A DNA stretch of 64,000 bases from Cydia pomonella (Eukaryota > Arthropoda > Insecta > Lepidoptera > Tortricidae), in the NCBI RefSeq assembly GCF_033807575.1, contig NC_084728.1, positions 6,833,451 through 6,897,450 on the forward strand, read 5' to 3'. The notes below the pieces were generated by a model. It searched no databases. It had not been told where the DNA came from and saw only the letters and a list, made by a program, of their open reading frames with translations. A program made the translations under genes and the position numbers. Position 1 is the first letter of the stretch, and each line of letters begins with the position of its first letter. Shown here piece by piece: positions 22,682-31,600 of the stretch.

Positions 22682-25600
22682 TTATCTTCATAAAAAGTAT
22701 ATATTGATTAACTTACACATATACTTACTACAAATAAACATACAGATATTGATACATACATAATTATACCAAGTGTGAATCATTAACTTTATGAAGAAGA
22801 AAGTTTGTCAAGGAAATACTTGCGCAACATGCGCTTGAATGTGAATTTGTATCGTGATGTGAAAATTGATATCGGGGTTTACTTTTGACATTTATGAATT
22901 TAATTTTTTTTTATTATGAGCCCATACTGTCCCACTGCTGGGCAAAGGCCTCCCTCTTATTCTTCCACGTGTCCCTATCCTCGGAAGTCTCCCACCAGTC
23001 TTAAATTTATTCATGAATAATATACTTTCAGTGGCCACCATAATGGAACCTTGGCTATCTTGGATACGAAAGAAAAGGCGGAATTTCTTGCTGAAGCTTT
23101 AGCTGAATCACAGTTTGGTAAGTTTAAAGACAGGTTAGAGATAATTGACCGAGTGAGCACAAAGCGCGAGCGAAGCGTTTCCGATTCAGCTTGGGTAAAA
23201 ATGCTTTAGTATGTACATCTCATATATCTGTCAGGTTTTCCGGTTGGGAAATACGACCGGTAGTGGAACCGCTCTACAGGTCGCATTTTCCAACCGATTC
23301 TCGTGAAATTTTGTGAATATGCTCAATAATTAGAGTAATGATGACGGTGACTTGGAATATGTAAGGTAAAGAAAGCTCTTGGATACCGTAGTAATTTCAT
23401 CATCTGCCTAGGGTTATCCCGATGTTTAGGGACGGAACCCCAACTAAAAAATAAAAAGTAAAAATTGTTTGTATTATAAAAGTATGAAATTGACAGATAT
23501 GTTACACATTGCCATTGGCGATTCGATTGTTTTGCATTTCAATTGTCACTCGGCGCAAGTACCAATTTTCTCAAAAGCGACCCACCTGAGAGCTTCTAAC
23601 TTCAACTATTTCAGTGATTGATTCTGTATGGGTTGGTGCTCGGAGACATGGCGGCGACGACCCAGATGGTTACCGATGGGGAAACTTGCTGGAATTGCGT
23701 CGTACAGCTGCTGACATCCGGCGGAGCAGTCCTGAAGACGTGGATCAATATCCAGCGGTAAGACACTGATATCTTCTATCTGAATATCACTCGAAGTAAG
23801 ATGGCTACCAATGGGTAAATTGCAAGAGCTGTCTTTTATAGCTGATGACATCCGGAGGAGCAGGTCTGAAGACCTGGACCAATATCCAGCGGTAAGGTAC
23901 CGATATCTTCTGTCTATACATCACGATAGATCAGGTTCAGGTCTTCAATTGGTCTGGAATTGCGTCGTAGTGCTGATGACATCCGGATGAGTAGTCCTGA
24001 AGACTTAGGCCAATATCCAGCGGTAAGATATTAATACTTCCCGTATCTCGTTGTAGGGGTACCATTATTTCAGTGGTTGACTTGACTCTGTATGGGTTAG
24101 AGCTCGGAAACATGGCGGCGACGACCCAGATGGCTACCGTAGGGGCAACCTGCTGGAGCTGCGTTGCACAGCTGATGATATTCGGCGGAGCAGTCCTGAA
24201 GATATGGACTAAGAAATCCAGCAGTATAATATCACTTATATCAGTCTGCTTGTATCTGCCGGTTCAACTTACTAAATACTTTCTTCATCATACATGATGC
24301 ATCCTAAATGTCATGGTCCACTTTTGGATATCTACTCGTAATCCCAAGAATTGGCGCGATACTTGTTTATTACGAAAACGACTGCCATCTGTCATTCCAA
24401 GCTAAAATCTTATACCTTTAAACGAGCAATTCTTGTATATACCGGGTGTTTCCTGTAACACGAGCAAATAATTAAACCATATATTGTACTCCTCAAACGA
24501 TATAACTTTTGATTAACAACTTTTAAAAATTACGAAATCTTTAGATTTCATCTTTTTCATACAAATTAAATATTATTTTCAATGTACGCTGACATCAGTG
24601 TGTTTGACGTTGCTTGTCACGCTTTAAACATAACAAGTTTTGCAATACATTGCGCCTTAGAATAAACTTTAAAGTGTAATAAAAATCAAAACATAAGTTA
24701 TTTTTTAAAGTTGTTGAACAAATGTTGGTCAGTTTGGGGAGTACAGCCTACAGTTTAATTTATTGTTCCTGTTACAGGAAACACCCGGTATATATATATG
24801 TATATATATTTCCGGGATCTCGGAAAGGGCTCTAACGATTTCGCTGAAATTTGGTATATGGGGGTTTTTGGGGGTATACAATCGATCTAGATTAGTCTTA
24901 TGTTTGGGAAAACGCGTGTTTTGGAGTTTTCATGCGTTTTTCTTTCGACGCAGAATATGGTCGCTAATTTCGTGTGGCCGGACACTGTCCGTCTGGTCCA
25001 GCGGGTTAAGACGCGGAGTGCTAAACGAGTGTTACGGGTTCGAATCTCGTCCAGTGACTAACTTTTGTTTTTTTTTATATGTTCATGTTATATATAATTT
25101 TTTAATTTTTATTGTTTTAGACAAGTTTAATTTAGTAAAAAAATGTAGTTAAGATTATCACCGATACACCACCATAGTACAATAAATAGTTATAACCGAG
25201 CAAAGCTCGGTCGCCCAGGTACTAATCCTTAATTGAGATCATTCCGGTTGCCTCACACCTTTTTCTTCCTTGACCAAAGTGTGATCGGTACCTGAATATT
25301 AAATGATATTACGTAAGTAAATTCCAAGAAACTCACTGATACTAGCTGGGGTCCGAACCTGAGACGCTCAGTTTTGAACCCCGCGCCTTGCTACAGCATC
25401 AACGGTCACATTCTTCCAAACTATGTGGGTAATGGGTAATGTGGGTACCTTTTGGCTAATGATTCCAAACTTAATTTGGCTTTCCAGTGGCAGAATAGAA
25501 CCCATGTTCCCGTCCCAGACGCAGGCGCCGACTGCGTTGCTGTGCAAAGAGTGTCTCACGACCGAGGAGTATTCCTGGATCTTCCCTGCGAGCTGGAAAG

Positions 25601-28600
25601 ACCATTTGTCTGTGAAAGAGGTAAGATCGAAAAATACTTACTTACTGCTGTTTCGCGACGGCCCGAAGCAAAAATCACCATGCTTCTCTGCCAAAAACCG
25701 TTTCTGTCCAATCACATGAATTAAATAAAACTAAATGAACATTTTCTTTATCATCTGATAACTCAGGGTGCACGGAGCCCTACGGTATTAGGGACTTTAA
25801 GGAGCTAGCCACGGATCCCTGAAATACTCGAAAAAATTTTGTTACATTTGGTTAGAAATTTCGGCCAACATTTTATGACCCAAAAACTAAGGCTTAAATA
25901 ATGTAGTATTATGAACCTCTTTTACATTTTTTCCTAGACATAATAAATAAGCCGATTGAAGGTTAATGAACGAATCTTTATATTGTGCTATTATTATTAT
26001 TGGAGTTAGTGGGCCTTTGAGTGCCACATCGAAAGTTAATTACTAATGCCCGTTGAATCCAGGAAATTCCAGATTCTTTGGGTCGTGATGTTCTGTTCTG
26101 TGAAAAAAATACCTCATAGGGTATAATGAGCTAACCACGCGCGTGAGTTGACGTCTTGGCGGTCAAAGGGTAAGTTTAACTCATATCTTTGGTTAAGGAT
26201 ATCTTGTTTGTAAACAGAGGCACAGACCCGACAGCTCATAAAGGAACTGAAGACGGTCCGATGCCGGACCGGTCTGTACCGGATGTATGACGGCCTCTTG
26301 GACTGGCATCAGGCGGCTGCATACTGCGTGCTCAGGAAGATGAGGTAAGTACATTGAGAGATTACAACCTCGAATAAGCCCTTTACTTCCAGGCTAGGCA
26401 AAACGCCCATCAGTTTGAAAACGTAACCATAATTAGGACCCATTTTAACTATAAGAACAAATTAAATTGGCTTCTGATTCGAGCACCTGCATCTTGATAG
26501 TCACGCCTTGTGATTAATTGCTTTGTTTTTTGCTCATCAATATTGTTTACAGTGTACTATCGATAGCGTATTATACAGTAAACTAATGTGGTAGTGTGCA
26601 GTGAATGAAGAATTGATCTTGAAACGCGTTTAACCACCATTGGAGTCAACGGCCGGTAGTCCACGTGCTACTTGTAAAGTCCAGCTATCGCTTTACAATA
26701 GACACTGTCTTGTACTAACCGTACAATTTAAATCTTATTTAAAGCCCCTAATACCTTGATACCGGCGAAATAGTCACACTGGACTAAAGCCATAATTTTA
26801 AAAGAATGAATGACAACAAATTAAATTACTTATTTTATTATTTCAGTTTTTACCCACTTACAGGTCCAAAATATTCGTTCACAGTTTACAGGCGTCATTG
26901 GGCATATTTAGAGTTGTGCCATTCTCGAAAACGTTCTCCGTTTTGTATGGGGAATGTTCTCTCTCAAGAACGTATAGAAATATTCAGTCGCTGACATTGG
27001 TATAAAGAAGTCTCAGTTGTCCGGAACCGGTTATATTTTCAAAATGGCGGGCGTTTTTCTGAGCCTTGACTATAATACTCTGTATATTTCGTCTTCTAAA
27101 GTTAAAAAGGGGTTAAAAGTTAAGGGAGAGAGTTTAAGGACTTCTACACTACACAGGCGAAGAATAATTCAGTGATTATATGTGACGTTATCTATGAAAA
27201 GGGACCTTATTGTCGTTGGCGCTTCTGACGTCATAAATTATGCTCCGATACAAATACAACGCTGCGCGACGCAGTGCGGCGTAAGCGCCATCGACAATAA
27301 GGTCCCTTTTCATAAATAATGCCACATATGCTCTTTGAATTATGTTTGATGCTACTACTCGTACTAAGTGTCATATGCAATAGATCTTATAGCCGATGAT
27401 GATGATAATATATTGAATTGTTTTCAGTTTAGCCAACATTGCCACGATGAAATGTCTGAAGAAACTTGGCACCACAATGCTAAAGACCAGACCCAGTAAG
27501 TTTTGCAAATCCTAATTCTAATCCTCTTTAGCCTTTTATTCGGAAGCTGGTAGTTCTGAGGGCCTACCGCGAAAAAAGAAAGTGGAAATTTCGTTATCTG
27601 CATCTCTATCGCTCTTGCATTTTCGAGCGATAGGGTGGCAGGTAAATTTTATACCTAATGATAGCTTTGCAAAGTTTGTATAGTATTTATATATTGATGG
27701 ACAGGTATCGAGAACGCGTGGGTCGGAGCGAGAGGAGAGCTCGGGAAATGGAGCTGGGTGGACTCGGGAGCCAGCATTTTCCTGCCCAGTCCTTATAGCG
27801 ACGTGGACAAAGCTATGTGGCCACCTATGAGGTAAACTACAAAAGAAACGCGTGGGTCGAGGGGAGAGCTCGGGAAAAAGAGCTGGGTGGACTCGGGAGC
27901 CAGCATCTTCCTGCCCAGTCCTTATAGCGACGTGGAAAAAGCTATGTGGCCACCTATGAGGTAAACTACAATAGAAATCCATGGGTCGAGGGGAGAGCTC
28001 GGGAAATGGAGCTCGGTGGACTCGGGAGCCAGCGTCTTCCTGCCTAGTCCTTATAAAGACATGAACAAAGCCATCTGGCCACCTATGAGGTAAACCACAA
28101 AAGAAAATATATTATCTTATATAGAAAGTTTTTATAATATTTGGTATTTGCATGGATGGTATTAATAATCAATTAATCATCAAATTTAGTTATATTAAGC
28201 AGTTCATACAAATGATCCATTAGACCATACAATTTAAATGAATATCTCAGGAGTAAACGTAAGGTAAACGTAAAGTTCCATTTTGATCCATAGGTATACC
28301 TAACTTGTATGAAATGTTAAAGACGCTATAATTTCCGTAATGCCTATTTTTACCACTGTATGCGCTGCGATCGCTTTACTTACCCCCACCATACATTTCG
28401 CACGGCGCTAATAAATATATAAGTGTAGAATTTATATAGAATTTCATAACTCTGTTTTATTCAACAATGACAATACTAAAAGTAAGGCTTAAGATTTTAG
28501 TACTCCATGTTTATTTTTGCGTATGTGTATGTTTGTGTGTCTTTACGCTTGTTTGCCGATGTGTAACCACCACCACCACTATGTGACAAACGAGAAAATG

Positions 28601-31600
28601 CTATGCTCTATTTCACTCTGAATGTATATTGTTTCAGAGACAGAACATCAGTAAAACAAAATGGCTGCCTCCAACTAGATCGGCACGCTAGTCACCCGCC
28701 GATATTCCTGGAGGCACGCTGCGAAAGAAAGATGCAGTTCATCTGCTATCAAGGTATACAAGGTGCAGGCATTATTACCATTTTACTATACATAGGTACC
28801 CCGATTTTTTTTTTCAGATTGGAAATGTTATTACTTCAAAAGTAGAGGTTACTTTTTTCCTCCAAACTTATCTCAGAGTAACTATGCACTGCATTATAGT
28901 GCCCTTTACATATTATTGTACCGCAATATTAGATAACATAGGAACCCTAGAATTTGGAAGAAAAATATATTACCACTACTTTTGAGCTGAAAAAAAAATC
29001 TAATCTTAAAAAAACGAGGTAAAAGCAGGGTAAAAGTGCTAATAGTCTTAATAATAGCGTCATCAAGCGGTGAGTAGACATATTGTTCCACTACGATGTA
29101 TTCTTTATTCAAATGTATTATGTTTATAAAGTGCAAAAAGTAAGTGGTAAGTTTTGTAACTTACTTATTACATTGTCTGTTTTTACGGATAGCTTTACAC
29201 GGATTCATTAATCTAGGTGCTACACAAGGTGTAGTCAACTCTTGATAATAGCGCTATCTTGCGGTCAGTAGCAACATTATATGACAGACGTGTAAATAAT
29301 AAAGATTGAAATTTTACACAACTGTCGCGCTTCAGCGCTAACGTAATACAAATACGTCACTTTTTGAGCACCCACCAAAATTGACTAATTTCTAGTAACG
29401 TGATAGTTTTTTTCTTAACCATACTTATTTTAGGTTCACCGGCATTGCGAACAGCCACACCGCTACCTAGCGACGACTTCTACTACTACGTGCTTGTCAA
29501 ACAACTGCTATTCTGGCAGCATGCTTACGAAAACTGTAATAAAATGAACGGTTCGTTGGCCTATCCGGAGACTTCGGAAATAATGACGCAGCTGCTGCTT
29601 CTTATGGGTGAAAATAAAGAGGAACGTAAGTTTTGTTACATTTATCACAGCGCCATCTAGTGACTAGTAGCATACACATTCAAACACCAATGACACATAA
29701 AACAGACTGCACAAAGTACACGTCATCTTTATTTCTCAATTGCAATCTCGGCAGTCTCATTCCTTGATTCACAACCTTTTGTTAGGAGCTACTTATACTA
29801 TCTTGATAATGCCTAACTCTCTCTATCTATAACAGAATTTTAGATCGCAATTAGAGTCAATCTGCACAGATTTAGTGAGCAAGTGTGGCTTTGCCGCCAT
29901 TAAACGACAAATTCATTCTTAAAATATGACGTTTATACTGGCTCACCCACACGTTATCGCTGCAAAATCAGTGCATAGCTAACTTAGACGGATTATCAAA
30001 TGGATTTATCCTTGATGGCATGATTTCATTCTTCTATTTGATCAAGCGCCATCTCGTGTCCAATAGCGTAATCATATTAAGCATATTTTTTGCAGCTGTT
30101 GAACATATTTGGATATCGGGCCGTTTAAATATAACGAAAGATCTTGCAACAGACGACATTAAATACGGATGGTATAACCCGTTTAACAATAAGGCTATTC
30201 CAGACCCGAAGACTCGGAGGAATTCAAAAGGAATTTATGTAAGTTCAAAATTGTCTTGAGAAATAAAATAGTGCAGTAGAAAATGATATGTTCATGTTGA
30301 TACATTAATTTGTATATCGTCGGGTGAGAATACGTTTGTGCCATACACCAACTTTTACATTGGTTTGCAAGTGAGCGAAAAGAAGCAAAAATTATTTTTT
30401 GAAAAGTTTTATATTTAGGACTTCAACTTATTTATGATTTAGACACACATGTTTACTATTTATAGTATACAAATATTTTGAATATAGTGGTAATGAATTA
30501 AAAGCATTGTTATTACTGTCATATCCGTTTTTGATGAGTAAATGTTAAACGTACAATGTATTTTATATATGACACAGGGGCGTAGCTACCGCCGTATCTG
30601 CCGTGTCAATTATACGGGGCCCTCGGGCCACGAGGGCCCCCAACGTGGGTTTGTGTGAGAAATCTTTACCCTTCCTAAGGGCCCCCAAACAAATTTTTAT
30701 ACGGGGCCCCACCAAGGCACGCTACGCCACTGGTATGACATGATACAAAGCTTTGGATATGTCACAATTTTTGTGATAATTTTCTGTTAACAGAGTGTAA
30801 ATTATCCTATAAAATGTGGAATGGCACAACATTTAAAAAAAAAGGATATTTAAAAACCGGATAGTGTCAATTATGGAATATTTTTTGTTATTTTAGTAAT
30901 CATTAAAATTTTTGCTCAAAAATGGATATATGACACAAACGTATTCTCAGCCGAAGTTATGTGAAATCCCTAACCTGTATATCATACGACCCACTTCTTA
31001 CAGTTGGGCGTATCTATGGGCTGAATTGAATTATTACTTTAATAATATGCTGTTTCGTGCCCCCTACGTAAAATGAAAATTATGTTTACAGTACATATGG
31101 TGCTACTTTACCGCACTAGTTCGAAAATGAGAATATTACGTTACTATGTCGAACATTTAAAGGGCCATATGTACTGTAAAACGTTGTACGATACATGTGC
31201 GAATAGGTAATTCGCAACTCGTATCTATTTAAAACACTCCCTTCGGTCGTGTTTTAATTTATCGTCACTCGTTTCGAATTTCCTATTTTTCGCACTTGTA
31301 TCGTAATGTACTAATAAAGCTAAAATGAAATCATAATTACTAGTGCTTTCTCTATTATTTAATTTGTTTAATGTTACTCATTAATGTTTACGCTACTCAC
31401 CGATAGACGGCGCCGTGGTTGGATGAAGAATATACAAGGGACAACTCCTGCTTGAATTTGGACAGACAAGATCACTTGAAGGGACTCATCTATGGTCTTC
31501 CATGTGATACTCCTCAATACTCCATTTGTATGATTGGTATGTAACGTATTTAGAAAGACATTAAAATTAATCGAGAGATAAGCGGTCAAACCCTAGTAGC

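Noticed and set aside
25368..25724. ORFs of 63-98 codons overlapping lectin exon 5
   Set aside because: Other frames of a confirmed exon and its intron ends.
27536..27982. Minus-strand 148-codon ORF with internal repeats
   Set aside because: It is the reverse shadow of exon 8 and its copies.
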